From Streptomyces jeddahensis (GTDB taxonomy: Bacteria > Actinomycetota > Actinomycetes > Streptomycetales > Streptomycetaceae), in contig NZ_LOHS01000076.1 in NCBI RefSeq assembly GCF_001642995.1, positions 62,001-126,000 of the forward strand: DNA of 64,000 nucleotides. The letters are read 5' to 3'. The translations under genes were made by a program, and so were the position numbers. How positions within the stretch are numbered: position 1 is the stretch's first letter; the number at the start of each line of letters is the position of its first letter. Below are positions 43,546 to 54,164 of this stretch, piece by piece. Below the pieces are notes generated by a model. That model did no database searches. It saw only the letters and a program-made list of their open reading frames with translations, and had not been told where the DNA came from.

Positions 43546-43572
43546 CCCCGCCCATACTGGTAGAAACCGAGC

Positions 43573-43590
43573 TGCCTAACCGGTTAGGCA
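43573..43590. promoter_or_regulatory. LacI-type operator, perfect 18-bp palindrome
   Basis: TGCCTAACCGGTTAGGCA is fully symmetric with a central CG, as in most LacI/GalR operators. It lies immediately upstream of the lacI-type gene, where it would overlap the promoter. I found no second copy before the lipoprotein gene, so one site may control the whole operon. Confidence 0.85.
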
Positions 43591-43896
43591 ACCGTGTGCA
43601 CATGAGAGTGCCTTCGGCCAAAGCTCCTGTCAATGGCTGGTTACAAACTCATGTCCACGCGTGTGCGAGGTGCCATGGACCGCCTTGGCTTTGCATCTCA
43701 GTGCGAGAGTCGTTTCGAGGTGACTGCGGGGAGGCACCTTCTGGCCGAGTTTGCGATGTCGGTTGGTTTTGACGTCGCCCAGGGGCTTGCGGGGACGGTG
43801 GAGCGTGCTTCTGCCGCAGGGGGCCGCTATGGGGAAGCCCGCAGGGGGCTGAATGCAGTTGAAGCGACAGTCGGGGCTGGGTCATGATCCCGTCTC
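43591..43896. other. Intergenic region between lacI and SDR genes
   Basis: 306 bp with no gene I can support. Short frames of about 80 codons are open on both strands, but they show no family features and no ribosome site. It must contain the SDR promoter and the start of the sugar operon transcript. Base composition is slightly lower in GC than in the genes. Confidence 0.45.
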
Positions 43897-44691
43897 ATGT
43901 CGAACGCCACGCCCTCCAGTCCCCGACCCGTCGCCCTCGTCACCGGTGCGGGCGGACGCACCGTCAACATCGGCTCCGCCGTGGCCCGCCGCCTCGCCGA
44001 GACTGGCTGGGACGTTGCTTTCACCTACTGGCGCCCCTACGACGAAGAGAAGCCCTGGGAGCCCGAGCCCGATGCGCCCACCGCGCTCGGTCGCCAGTTG
44101 GGCAGCCTGGGTGCCCGCCACAGCGCTGTGGAAGCAGACCTCGCAGACCCGGCCGTCCCAGCGGCCGTCTTCGACTCCGCCGAGAAGGACCTTGGGCCCG
44201 TCAGAGCTCTGGTGATGTGCCACTGCGAACAGCGCGACCTGAGCCTCATGACCACGACCGTGGACAGCTTCGACCGGCACTTCGCGGTCAACGCCCGCGC
44301 CGCGTGGCTGCTCATCCGCGAGTTCGGGCGGCGCTTTCAAGGGACGACCGACGATGCCGATCCCGGGCGCATCATCGCCTTCACCAGCGACCACGTCGTC
44401 GGCAACCTTCCCTACGGCGCCAGCAAGGGCGCCCTGGACCGCATCACCCTTGCCGCCGCCCACGAGTTCGCCCATCTTGGCGTCCGCGCCAATATCATCA
44501 ACCCCGGCCCCATCGACACCGGGTGGATGACGGACGAGGTCCGCGCTTCCGGCACCAAGCAGACGCCCGCAGGGCGGATCGCAGGCCCCGAGGAGCCTGC
44601 CAATCTTGTTGCTTTCCTCTGCTCCCCGCAGGGCCAGTGGATCAACGGCCAGCACCTCTTCAGCAACGGCGGCTTCCGCACCGCTCTCTGA
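43897..44691 (+). CDS. Short-chain dehydrogenase/reductase
   Basis: A 264-residue NAD(P)-dependent oxidoreductase. The cofactor loop is VALVTGAGGRTVNIGSAVARRLA, longer than the usual TGxxxGIG by an inserted RTVN segment. The catalytic Ser is in IIAFTSDH and the Tyr/Lys pair in YGASKGALD. The end motif GQWINGQHLFSNGGF resembles the SDR finish GxxxxxDGG. It has best overall likeness to 3-oxoacyl-ACP-reductase-like SDRs, but the substrate cannot be predicted. It is divergent from the sugar operon, with a degenerate stretch downstream. Confidence 0.85.
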   Translation: MSNATPSSPRPVALVTGAGGRTVNIGSAVARRLAETGWDVAFTYWRPYDEEKPWEPEPDAPTALGRQLGSLGARHSAVEADLADPAVPAAVFDSAEKDLGPVRALVMCHCEQRDLSLMTTTVDSFDRHFAVNARAAWLLIREFGRRFQGTTDDADPGRIIAFTSDHVVGNLPYGASKGALDRITLAAAHEFAHLGVRANIINPGPIDTGWMTDEVRASGTKQTPAGRIAGPEEPANLVAFLCSPQGQWINGQHLFSNGGFRTAL

Positions 44692-45424
44692 GAAAGAGCA
44701 GGTCGAGCCAGTGTCGGCCTCGAACCACAGAGCGACGTCACTTCTCACTGACATTGATCATGGAGATGCGCGGCAAGTGACTCCCGAACTCGCGTGGAAA
44801 TGACGTCCACGGAGGTGACACAGCCACCGCCTCTTTACAGGACCGGCCACCGCCTCCAACGCCGGCCTCACCGTCGCGCCCTCGCCGCCGAGGCCGACGG
44901 CCACCGCTGGCCCCCCAAAACGCCGCGCACCCAGCAATCTCGGTGCGCGGCACGCACAACTCGCCGCGCAAGCGCCAGCGCTAACCGGCCGTGGTGTCAA
45001 CCGAGGTCCACTAGTCTAGAGGCTGGCCGAAGCCATCCGCAGCAGCCGCCTGGCGGAACCACTCCGCGCGCCCAGCCGCATGGCCTCCAACGCAGCTATG
45101 CCGCCACCCCTTCCAGCCCGAGGCCGGCCAGCGCAGCGCTCAGCGGCCCTGTCGTACCGACGAAAGAGGCGGCATCAGCCGCCTCGACGAGCTCTACAAC
45201 GGCTGAATAGCGCCCCGAGACTGGAGCGGTGGCTGATGCACCGCTGGCAGTAGCGCTTTGGCGTCGTCGTCCCACTGCCTCTCGCCCGGCGAGAGTCAGC
45301 CGACTTGAGGGACAGGACAGGCGGGCGTCGGCCCAGCGGGACCGCCTCCCTAATGGTCGAGGACAGTGGGTGGGCGTTGGGGTGTCTCGTGAGACATCTA
45401 TCAGCCTGGAGAACCCTGGCACGT
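44692..45424. other. Degenerate stretch at the right edge of the accessory region
   Basis: About 730 bp without a supportable gene. Frames such as 44794-45210 are open but encode Arg/Pro/Ser/Ala strings without a ribosome site. A short in-frame run RLAEAIRSSRLAEPLRA near 45026 looks protein-like but stops on both sides. I read this as decayed coding DNA between acquired genes and the core lysozyme gene. Confidence 0.4.
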
Positions 45425-46285
45425 ATGCCCGTGCACAGACCCACGCACCGTCCCCACCCTCCGCGCCGCCCGATGCTGTCGGCGGCCGGGACCCTCCTCG
45501 CGGCACTCTCACTGCTGCTCGCGCTGCCGTTCGCGGCGCAGGCGGCCGGCACCGGCGGCACGGCCACCGCGGACATACCAGCGCGGGGCTCCGCCTCTAT
45601 GGGCATGGGTGTCATCGAGCACGACGGCCAGGGCGGGCTGCCGCCGGACACCCGCGCCGTCCAGACGGAGGGCGTGGACGTCAGCAGCCACCAGGGCAAC
45701 GTCGCCTGGTCGACGCTCTGGAGCAGCGGCGTGAAGTGGGCCTACGTCAAGGCCACCGAGGGCACGTACTACAAGAACACCTACTTCACGCAGCAGTACA
45801 ACGGTTCGTACAACGTCGGGATGATCCGCGGGTCGTACCACTTCGCGACCCCCGACACGACGAGCGGCGCCACGCAAGCCAACTACTTCCTGGACAACGG
45901 CGGCGGCTGGTCCAGGGACGGCAAGACGCTGCCGGGCGCGCTGGACATCGAGTGGAATCCGTACGGGACGGACTGCTACGGCAAGACGCAGAGCGGCATG
46001 GTCAGCTGGATCAAGAGCTTCCTCGACCAGTACAAGGCGCGTACGGGCCGCGACGCGGTGATTTACACCTCGACGAGCTGGTGGAAGCTGTGCACCGGCA
46101 ACTACAGCGGCTTCGCCTCGGCCAACCCGCTGTGGATCGCCCGCTACAACACGACGGTCGGTGAACTCCCCGCAGGCTGGAGCTACCAGACGATGTGGCA
46201 GTACACGTCGACCGGCCCCACCGTCGGCGATCACAACAAGTTCAACGGGGCGCTGGACCGGGTGCAGGCACTGGCCAACGGCTGA
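45425..46285 (+). CDS. Secreted GH25 lysozyme (muramidase)
   Basis: A 286-residue exported N-acetylmuramidase. A basic start (HRPTHRPHPPRR) and hydrophobic core (SAAGTLLAALSLLLALPFAAQAA) make a signal peptide. The GH25 barrel begins at GVDVSSHQGNVAW (~80), where the first catalytic Asp lies. It includes WAYVKATEGTYY and the active-site DxE in GALDIEWNP (~177), and ends with the MWQYTSTGPTVGDHNKFNG strand that closes the domain. ATG 45425 is the only start that keeps a clean signal. It acts on the organism's own or other bacterial cell walls. No partner gene; a strong terminator follows. Confidence 0.92.
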   Translation: MPVHRPTHRPHPPRRPMLSAAGTLLAALSLLLALPFAAQAAGTGGTATADIPARGSASMGMGVIEHDGQGGLPPDTRAVQTEGVDVSSHQGNVAWSTLWSSGVKWAYVKATEGTYYKNTYFTQQYNGSYNVGMIRGSYHFATPDTTSGATQANYFLDNGGGWSRDGKTLPGALDIEWNPYGTDCYGKTQSGMVSWIKSFLDQYKARTGRDAVIYTSTSWWKLCTGNYSGFASANPLWIARYNTTVGELPAGWSYQTMWQYTSTGPTVGDHNKFNGALDRVQALANG

Positions 46286-46300
46286 TCCCGGATACGCGCG

Positions 46301-46329
46301 GGCCCGGGACCCACAGTGAGTCCCGGGCC
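46301..46329 (+). terminator. Rho-independent-type terminator after the lysozyme gene
   Basis: GGCCCGGGAC (46301-46310) pairs with GTCCCGGGCC (46320-46329) over a nine-base loop. TTTGCGTT follows. It lies 15 bp after the GH25 stop and may also serve the convergent lon transcript. Confidence 0.8.
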
Positions 46330-46408
46330 TTTGCGTTCCGGTCGCGTCCGTCACCCCGCGACCGAAACCTTGTTCATCCAGGCTCGCCGGGCGTGCCGGG
46401 CTGCCGGG

Positions 46409-48826
<2,418 letters not shown>

Positions 48827-48848
48827 GATCTCCCCTTCGGCAGTCAAG

Positions 48849-48867
48849 TTGAGCTGTACAGGCTCAA
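48849..48867. promoter_or_regulatory. HAIR-like inverted repeat (HspR site) before lon
   Basis: TTGAGC, seven bases, GCTCAA. This is the HspR-associated inverted repeat layout (consensus CTTGAGT-N7-ACTCAAG). It sits 23 bp upstream of the lon start codon. Published work on Streptomyces lon places it in the HAIR/HspR regulon, which supports the call. Confidence 0.8.
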
Positions 48868-48874
48868 TGCATAT

Positions 48875-48899
48875 GAGCCCTGGGATGTTCCCAGGGCTC
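48875..48899. promoter_or_regulatory. 25-bp perfect inverted repeat between HAIR and ClgR sites
   Basis: GAGCCCTGGGA (48875-48885) and TCCCAGGGCTC (48889-48899) are perfect 11-bp arms around TGT. It touches the ClgR-like box on one side and lies 7 bp from the HAIR-like site on the other. It may be another regulator's operator or an RNA hairpin in the lon leader. Confidence 0.6.
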
Positions 48900-48900
48900 T

Positions 48901-48914
48901 GTTCGCTCTGAGCG
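48901..48914. promoter_or_regulatory. ClgR-type box upstream of lon
   Basis: GTTCGC, five bases, GCG: an exact fit to the motif I know for the Streptomyces activator ClgR, which controls clp genes and lon. It is 75 bp upstream of the lon ATG, the expected place for an activator site. Confidence 0.75.
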
Positions 48915-48969
48915 ATCAAGGGCTCCGCCCAGGTCAGAGGTGTAATGGGCGGGCACAGCCTGCATGCGC

Positions 48970-49116
48970 GGGGCGTACGCTCGCGAGCATCGCGCTCGAC
49001 CGGGGCGCGACGACGGCGTGCTGGGGGCCACCGTGGAGGGACGGGCGCTGTACGAGTCACTGGGCTGGACGGTCGTCGCGCCGCTGACCAGTCTCTTCTT
49101 CGACGCTGCGAACTGA
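48970..49116 (+). pseudogene. C-terminal remnant of a GNAT acetyltransferase
   Basis: The frame ending at TGA 49114-49116 reads DDGVLGATVEGRALYESLGW then TVVAPLTSLFF. The GRALYESLGW segment is the usual last helix and strand of a GNAT acetyltransferase. No acetyl-CoA loop or start is present upstream; the DNA there is the lon promoter. So this is a 3' remnant of a lost gene. It ends about 100 bp before the methyltransferase gene. Confidence 0.6.
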
Positions 49117-49212
49117 CGCTGAGCACCGTCTCCCCCGCCGGCGCCACGCCGTCGGCGCTCACGGGCGGCTAATTACCGGGACACGGGCGCCGGTTGGCGC
49201 CAGGATGCCCGC

Positions 49213-49962
49213 ATGGACCGGCAGACGATCAGCGCCCTCGCCCACGGCGACCATCCGATCGCGGCGCCCCTGAGCGACGACTCGGTGGGGCGGCTCCTGG
49301 AGCGGGCGCTGCCGCACGGCGAGGCGCGTCTGCTCGATCTCGGCTGCGGGTCCGGCGAGTGGCTGCTGCGGGCTCTCGCCGGGCGGCCGGAGCTGCGGGC
49401 CGACGGAGTCGACCTCGCCGCCGCTGCCCTGGACCGCGCCCGGGCGGCGGCCGAGTGGGACGGCATCGGGGACCGGCTCACCCTCCACCACCAGGACGCG
49501 ACGGAGTTCACCGCCTCCGGCCCGTACGACCTGGTGCTCAGCGTCGGTGCCGCGCACGTCTGGGGCGGGCTGCTGCCCACGCTCCGGACCGCCCGCAGCC
49601 ACCTCGCCCCGGGCGGAAGCGTCCTGGTCGGGGACGGCTTCTGGGAGCGGGAGCCGGACCGGGCGACGCTCGACGCGGGGTTCGCGCCGGACGAGTACGC
49701 CGATCTCCCGACCACCGTCGACCGGATCACGGCCGACGGCTGGCGCCCGGTGTACGGGCACGTCAGCACCCCCGAGGAGTGGGATGACTACGAGTGGTCC
49801 TGGACCGGGACCCTCACCCGCTGGGCCCTTGACCACCTCGACGACCCCGGCCACGACGACGCCCTGGAGGCCGCGGCCGCCCACCGCGAGGCATGGCTGC
49901 GCGGCTACCGCGGCACCCTCGGTTTCGTGACGCTGGTGCTGCGCCGGGCCGGCGACACGTGA
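49213..49962 (+). CDS. SAM-dependent methyltransferase, class I
   Basis: A 249-residue Rossmann-fold methyltransferase. SAM-binding motif I is LLDLGCGSGEWLL (~41), the acidic ribose-binding residue follows in DGVDLAAAAL, and motif IV-like YDLVLSVGAAH lies near 105. The C-terminal half (WDDYEWSWTGTLTRWAL) resembles small-molecule methyltransferases often found next to unrelated housekeeping genes. The substrate is unknown. The stop overlaps the next start in GTGA, so the two genes are co-translated. A disrupted acetyltransferase lies just upstream. Confidence 0.88.
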   Translation: MDRQTISALAHGDHPIAAPLSDDSVGRLLERALPHGEARLLDLGCGSGEWLLRALAGRPELRADGVDLAAAALDRARAAAEWDGIGDRLTLHHQDATEFTASGPYDLVLSVGAAHVWGGLLPTLRTARSHLAPGGSVLVGDGFWEREPDRATLDAGFAPDEYADLPTTVDRITADGWRPVYGHVSTPEEWDDYEWSWTGTLTRWALDHLDDPGHDDALEAAAAHREAWLRGYRGTLGFVTLVLRRAGDT

Positions 49963-51185
49963 GGGGCCTGACTGCGGCGCAGGCGGCGGCCCTGCACCAC
50001 GTGCGGGCCGCGGGCCGGGCACGCCACGCGACCGCGGTGGCCCGTATCGCCGCCGCCATCGGCGCGGAGACGACCGCATCGGCCGCCACCATCAGTGCGG
50101 AAGCCACCGCATCGGCCGCCACCATCGGATGGGAATCGACCCCCTCGGCCACCGCCGTCAGCCCGCCGGTGAGCCCCGCCACCCACGTCCAGCACCTCGT
50201 CGAGCAGCTCACCTCCCTCATACGCGAGCACGCGCGCGTGACGCTCAACTTTCACCCGGACCGGCTGCTCGCAGACGGCCGCACCGTCGCCGAGTCCCTC
50301 TGCTCGGACGGGCGATACCGCAGCCAGTACGAGACAGGTCTGTCCAACGGCAGCCGCACCGCGTATACCGGCGGGGACCGGGACGGATGGGAGGAGCGGC
50401 TGTTCGGCGGGGCGTATCACGCGCCGGGCGTCACCGCGGGTGAGCGGCCCAGGTACGGGGGGCTCAACCTGATGAAGCACCCTGACGGCGCGTGCCCGCG
50501 CTACGGCTCCTGCCATGTGCGCCTGCGCCCCGCCGTGCACGCCCGCGCCACCTACTGCTTCGGTGACAGCCACGTCGGCCCGGACGACATCGGCACCATC
50601 GACGCCTTCGCACCCGTACTCGCCGGGCTGTGCGAGACGGCACGGGACACCGGCCGGATCCTCGGTGTCACGGGCGCCGACCCGGTGGCGGTCCTGCACG
50701 AACTGCCGGAGCCCATCCGTCCCGTACGGAACGGGCGGGCGCTGGACGAGTACATCGAGGTGCAGGTCCACGGCCCCGTCGACCTGCACCGCAATGCGGA
50801 AGCCCTGGTCCTGGACCCGTCCTTCCGCGGCACACGAACCGGGGCGCTGCTGGTGGCGACCGCCGCGCGCCACGGGCTGACGGTGGAGTGGCACGAGGGG
50901 TTCCGCCTTCGAGCGCAGGACCTGGACGACGAGTTCAGGGGACCGGTGATGCGCCCCCTCGCCCTCCGCATCTGTGCGGAATTCGCCGGTCCGGACGGAC
51001 TGCTGGACGCGCAGGTCCTGGGACGCGCCGCCGCATCCGTCGTCACCGACCCGCAGGAGTGGGCGGAATGGGGCACTCAGGACGAAGTGCTGCAGTACGT
51101 CAAGCAGTTGTGGCACTGCCTGGTGCAGTTCGGCGAACCGGACCATCGACCCGCCCCGCCGGGTGGATGGTCCGCAAAGAAGTAG
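49959..51185 (+). CDS. DUF3626 domain protein
   Basis: A 408-residue cytoplasmic protein of the DUF3626 family. The motif VTLNFHPDRLLADGRTVAESL (~95) and the following YRSQYETGLSNGS, LFGGAYH and YGGLNLMKHPDGACPRYGSCH are its hallmarks. The His/Asp/Arg-rich core suggests an enzyme, perhaps an ADP-ribosyl-transfer or nucleotide-related fold, but no activity is known to me. The N-terminus holds an imperfect tandem repeat (TASAATISAEATASAATIG). The GTG start forms a GTGA overlap with the methyltransferase. The C-terminal ~150 residues include a conserved LDEYIEVQVHGPVDL segment. Confidence 0.8.
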   Translation: MRGLTAAQAAALHHVRAAGRARHATAVARIAAAIGAETTASAATISAEATASAATIGWESTPSATAVSPPVSPATHVQHLVEQLTSLIREHARVTLNFHPDRLLADGRTVAESLCSDGRYRSQYETGLSNGSRTAYTGGDRDGWEERLFGGAYHAPGVTAGERPRYGGLNLMKHPDGACPRYGSCHVRLRPAVHARATYCFGDSHVGPDDIGTIDAFAPVLAGLCETARDTGRILGVTGADPVAVLHELPEPIRPVRNGRALDEYIEVQVHGPVDLHRNAEALVLDPSFRGTRTGALLVATAARHGLTVEWHEGFRLRAQDLDDEFRGPVMRPLALRICAEFAGPDGLLDAQVLGRAAASVVTDPQEWAEWGTQDEVLQYVKQLWHCLVQFGEPDHRPAPPGGWSAKK

Positions 51186-51209
51186 CCGTATAGCGACGGC
51201 CCGACCAGG

Positions 51210-51911
51210 ATGGGAACCATGCCCACCCCGCACAACACCCCCGTCCCGGAAGGCCCCGTCGTCCTGGACCGGCGGGAGGGCCCCCACGGCGAGGTGGTCC
51301 TCCGCCGCCACGGCGGGCTGCTGCAGATCATCGCCAACGGCTGCTTCCTCATGGACACATCGGACGGCCGCTCGGAGCGGCGCCTCGTGGACGCGGCCCT
51401 GGACGCGCTGGACGACCGCCCCGCACCCACCGTCCTCATCGGCGGTCTCGGCGTCGGCTTCTCGCTCGCCCACGCGGCACGGAACCCGCGCTGGAAGCGC
51501 ATCGTGGTCGTCGAGCGCGAACAGGCCGTCATCGACTGGCACCGTGACGGCCCGCTGTCGGAGCTCTCCGCCGAGGCGCTCGCCGATCCTCGTACGGAGA
51601 TCGTGGCAGCCGACCTCGTCGCATACGTACACGAGTCGGAAGAGGCATACGACGCACTCTGCCTGGACATCGACAACGGCCCGGGCTGGACCGTGACCGA
51701 CGACAACGAGGGCCTGTACTCGCCTGCCGGGCTCGCGGCATGCCGTGAGCGGCTCACGCCGGGCGGTGTGCTCGCCGTCTGGTCCGCCCAGCCATCGCCT
51801 CGTTTTGAACAAACCTTGCGGAATGCCGGATTCCAAGGGGTCCGTACCGAAGAGGTCCCGGTTGCCCGGGGCGTTCCGGACGTAGTCCATCTTGCAACCA
51901 GGGCTGAATAG
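51210..51911 (+). CDS. Spermidine-synthase-like methyltransferase-fold protein
   Basis: A 233-residue protein of the spermine/spermidine synthase fold. The nucleotide loop is TVLIGGLGVGFSLAHAA (~73), followed by RIVVVEREQAVIDWHRD with the acidic ligand. The catalytic-site region is YDALCLDIDNGPGWTV, with DIDNGP in place of the DxxDP of true spermidine synthases. This change and the compact N-terminus suggest a related aminopropyl or methyl transferase rather than a classic SpeE. ATG 51210 or 51219 may be used. It lies 24 bp after the DUF3626 gene and may share its transcript. Confidence 0.78.
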   Translation: MGTMPTPHNTPVPEGPVVLDRREGPHGEVVLRRHGGLLQIIANGCFLMDTSDGRSERRLVDAALDALDDRPAPTVLIGGLGVGFSLAHAARNPRWKRIVVVEREQAVIDWHRDGPLSELSAEALADPRTEIVAADLVAYVHESEEAYDALCLDIDNGPGWTVTDDNEGLYSPAGLAACRERLTPGGVLAVWSAQPSPRFEQTLRNAGFQGVRTEEVPVARGVPDVVHLATRAE

Positions 51912-52025
51912 CCGAGGCGCGGTCGCGCCCCGTACGCTGCTGCTCGGCGCGCAGATCATTCAAGCGTCAAGCGCAGTAATGGGATCACCCCACGGATTCC
52001 GGAAAGCACAGTCAGGGGCGGGGCG

Positions 52026-52769
52026 ATGGAGCAGACGACACACACCTCCCACAACGGCACCGCGGCTGCCACGCCGGGCGCTCAGCGACGGGTGCTGGTG
52101 GTCGAGGACGACCCGACGATCGTCGACGCCATCTCCGCCCGGCTGCGAGCCGAGGGATTCCTCGTGCAAACAGCGGGCGACGGACCGGCCGCCGTCGACA
52201 CGGCCGAGGCATGGCAACCCGATCTGCTGATCCTCGACGTCATGCTGCCCGGCTTCGACGGCCTCGAGGTGTGCCGCCGGGTACAGGCGCAGCGGCCCGT
52301 CCCGGTGCTGATGCTGACCGCGCGTGACGACGAGACCGACATGCTGGTCGGGCTCGGCGTCGGCGCGGACGACTACATGACCAAGCCGTTCTCGATGCGC
52401 GAGCTGGCCGCCCGGGTGCACGTCCTGCTGCGCCGCGTGGAGCGTGCCGCGCTCGCCGCGACGACCCCGCGCAGCGGCATACTCCGGCTCGGCGAGCTCG
52501 AGATCGACCACGCCCAGCGCCGGGTGCGGGTGCGCAGCGAGGACGTCCACCTGACGCCCACCGAATTCGACCTGCTGGTGTGCCTCGCGAACACACCGCG
52601 CGCCGTGCTCTCCCGCGAGCAGCTGCTGGCCGAGGTCTGGGACTGGGCGGACGCCTCCGGCACCCGGACCGTCGACAGCCACATCAAGGCGCTGCGGCGC
52701 AAGATCGGCGCCGAGCGGATCCGCACGGTGCACGGCGTCGGGTACGCGCTGGAGACGCCCACGCCATGA
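52026..52769 (+). CDS. OmpR/PhoB-family response regulator
   Basis: A 247-residue two-component regulator. The receiver domain (~20-135) has the acidic pocket in VLVVEDDPTIVD, the phosphoacceptor Asp in LLILDVMLPG, the Thr in MLTARDD and the Lys in MTKPF. The C-terminal winged helix (~150-247) contains LTPTEFDLLVCLANTPRAVLSR and GTRTVDSHIKALRRKIG. Its stop overlaps the kinase start in ATGA, so the pair is coupled. From position near kgd it looks like the conserved Streptomyces pair next to 2-oxoglutarate dehydrogenase; its regulon is unknown to me. Confidence 0.94.
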   Translation: MEQTTHTSHNGTAAATPGAQRRVLVVEDDPTIVDAISARLRAEGFLVQTAGDGPAAVDTAEAWQPDLLILDVMLPGFDGLEVCRRVQAQRPVPVLMLTARDDETDMLVGLGVGADDYMTKPFSMRELAARVHVLLRRVERAALAATTPRSGILRLGELEIDHAQRRVRVRSEDVHLTPTEFDLLVCLANTPRAVLSREQLLAEVWDWADASGTRTVDSHIKALRRKIGAERIRTVHGVGYALETPTP

Positions 52770-53938
52770 GCGCGTCGGCAGGGCCGGTGGAGACGGGCGG
52801 GGGCGGCGACGCGGGATCTCCGCGCCGGCAGCCCGCTGCGCCCGGCCGCCGGGGCGGGGCCCCCTGGGGTTCGCTGCGGCCGTTCTCCATCAAGACGAAG
52901 CTCGGCACCCTGGTCGTCGTGTCGGTGTTCATCACGACCGGCCTGCTGATGGTCGCGGTGCGCACGAAGACGGAGTTCCGCTTCATCACGGTCTTCTCGG
53001 TGATAGCGACCCTGCTGATCACCCAGTTCGTGGCGCACTCCCTCACGGCTCCGCTCGACGAGATGAACAGGGTGGCCCGCTCCATCTCGGACGGCGACTA
53101 CACACGGCGGGTGCGCGGCGCCGACCGGCGCGACGAGCTCGGCGATCTGGCCTCGACGATCAACCGCATGGCCGACGACCTGGAGGCCCAGGACCAGCAA
53201 CGCAAGGAGCTGGTCGCCAACGTCTCGCACGAGTTGCGCACTCCCATCGCGGCCCTGCGCGCGGTCCTGGAGAACGTCGTCGACGGCGTCTCGGCCGCCG
53301 ACCCCGAGACGATGCGCACGGCCCTGAAGCAGACCGAGCGCCTGGGCCGCCTGGTCGAGACGCTTCTCGACCTGTCCCGCCTGGACAACGGCGTCGTACC
53401 GCTGAAGGCCCGCCGCTTCGAGGTGTGGCCGTACCTGTCGGGCGTGCTGAAGGAGGCCAACATGATCGCCTCGCAGCGCGCGGGCATCGCCTCCGGTTCC
53501 GGCAGCCACACGCGTACGGACGTCCATCTGCACCTGGACGTGTCGCCGCCGGAGCTGACGGCGCACGCGGACCCGGAGCGGATCCACCAGGTCGTGGCCA
53601 ACCTGATCGACAACGCCGTCAAGCACAGCCCTCCGCACGGCCGGGTGACGCTGCGGGCCCGGCGCGGCCCGACACCCGAGTCGCTTGACCTGGAGGTCCT
53701 GGACGAGGGCCCGGGCATCCCGCGGTCGGAGTGGCACCGGGTCTTCGAGCGGTTCAACCGCGGCAGGTACTCCCACGCGGTCGCGCAGGGGCCGGGCAGC
53801 GACGGCGGCACGGGCCTCGGCCTGGCGATCGCGCGCTGGGCCGTGGACCTACACGGCGGCTCCATCGGCGTGGCCGAATCGCCTCGCGGCTGCCGGATCC
53901 AGGTCACACTTCCGGGCCTGCCGCATCCGCAAAGTTGA
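52766..53938 (+). CDS. Sensor histidine kinase with minimal sensor region
   Basis: A 390-residue membrane kinase, partner of the upstream regulator. Two transmembrane segments (LGTLVVVSVFITTGLLMVAV and FRFITVFSVIATLLITQFV) are joined by only about seven residues, so there is almost no external sensing domain. A HAMP linker (LTAPLDEMNRVARSISDGDY) leads to the phosphoacceptor His in VANVSHELRTPIAALR (~155). The ATPase has NLIDNAVKHSPP, DEGPGIP and GTGLGLAIARWAV. Such intramembrane-sensing kinases usually respond to membrane or envelope state. The N-terminal ~30 residues are Gly/Pro/Arg-rich and cytoplasmic. Confidence 0.94.
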   Translation: MSASAGPVETGGGGDAGSPRRQPAAPGRRGGAPWGSLRPFSIKTKLGTLVVVSVFITTGLLMVAVRTKTEFRFITVFSVIATLLITQFVAHSLTAPLDEMNRVARSISDGDYTRRVRGADRRDELGDLASTINRMADDLEAQDQQRKELVANVSHELRTPIAALRAVLENVVDGVSAADPETMRTALKQTERLGRLVETLLDLSRLDNGVVPLKARRFEVWPYLSGVLKEANMIASQRAGIASGSGSHTRTDVHLHLDVSPPELTAHADPERIHQVVANLIDNAVKHSPPHGRVTLRARRGPTPESLDLEVLDEGPGIPRSEWHRVFERFNRGRYSHAVAQGPGSDGGTGLGLAIARWAVDLHGGSIGVAESPRGCRIQVTLPGLPHPQS

Positions 53939-54164
53939 CGTAAAGTTCGAGTAGGCGGGGTCCCAAGGGGTCGCGGCGCTGCGTCGGCGTACCCGCATAC
54001 AGCGGAACCGCGCTTGTTTCCCGCCAATTCAAGCGCCGAAACGCGGTTTTCGATGTGACTTACACGACGGATCACCGGCCCGGCCTGCACCTCTCGGCGA
54101 TGGAGGCGTAGCCTTTATTCCCGCTGTCCATCACCTTGTGAAGCGGAAGAGGGCGGTTGCCGCC

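Noticed and set aside
43633..43887. 84-codon open frame right of the lacI operator
   Set aside because: No ribosome site or family likeness, and an open frame on the opposite strand covers the same DNA; it is probably non-coding.
44794..45210. 138-codon open frame downstream of the SDR
   Set aside because: Composition is Arg/Pro/Ser-rich, typical of a non-coding frame in GC-rich DNA, and there is no ribosome site or recognised domain.
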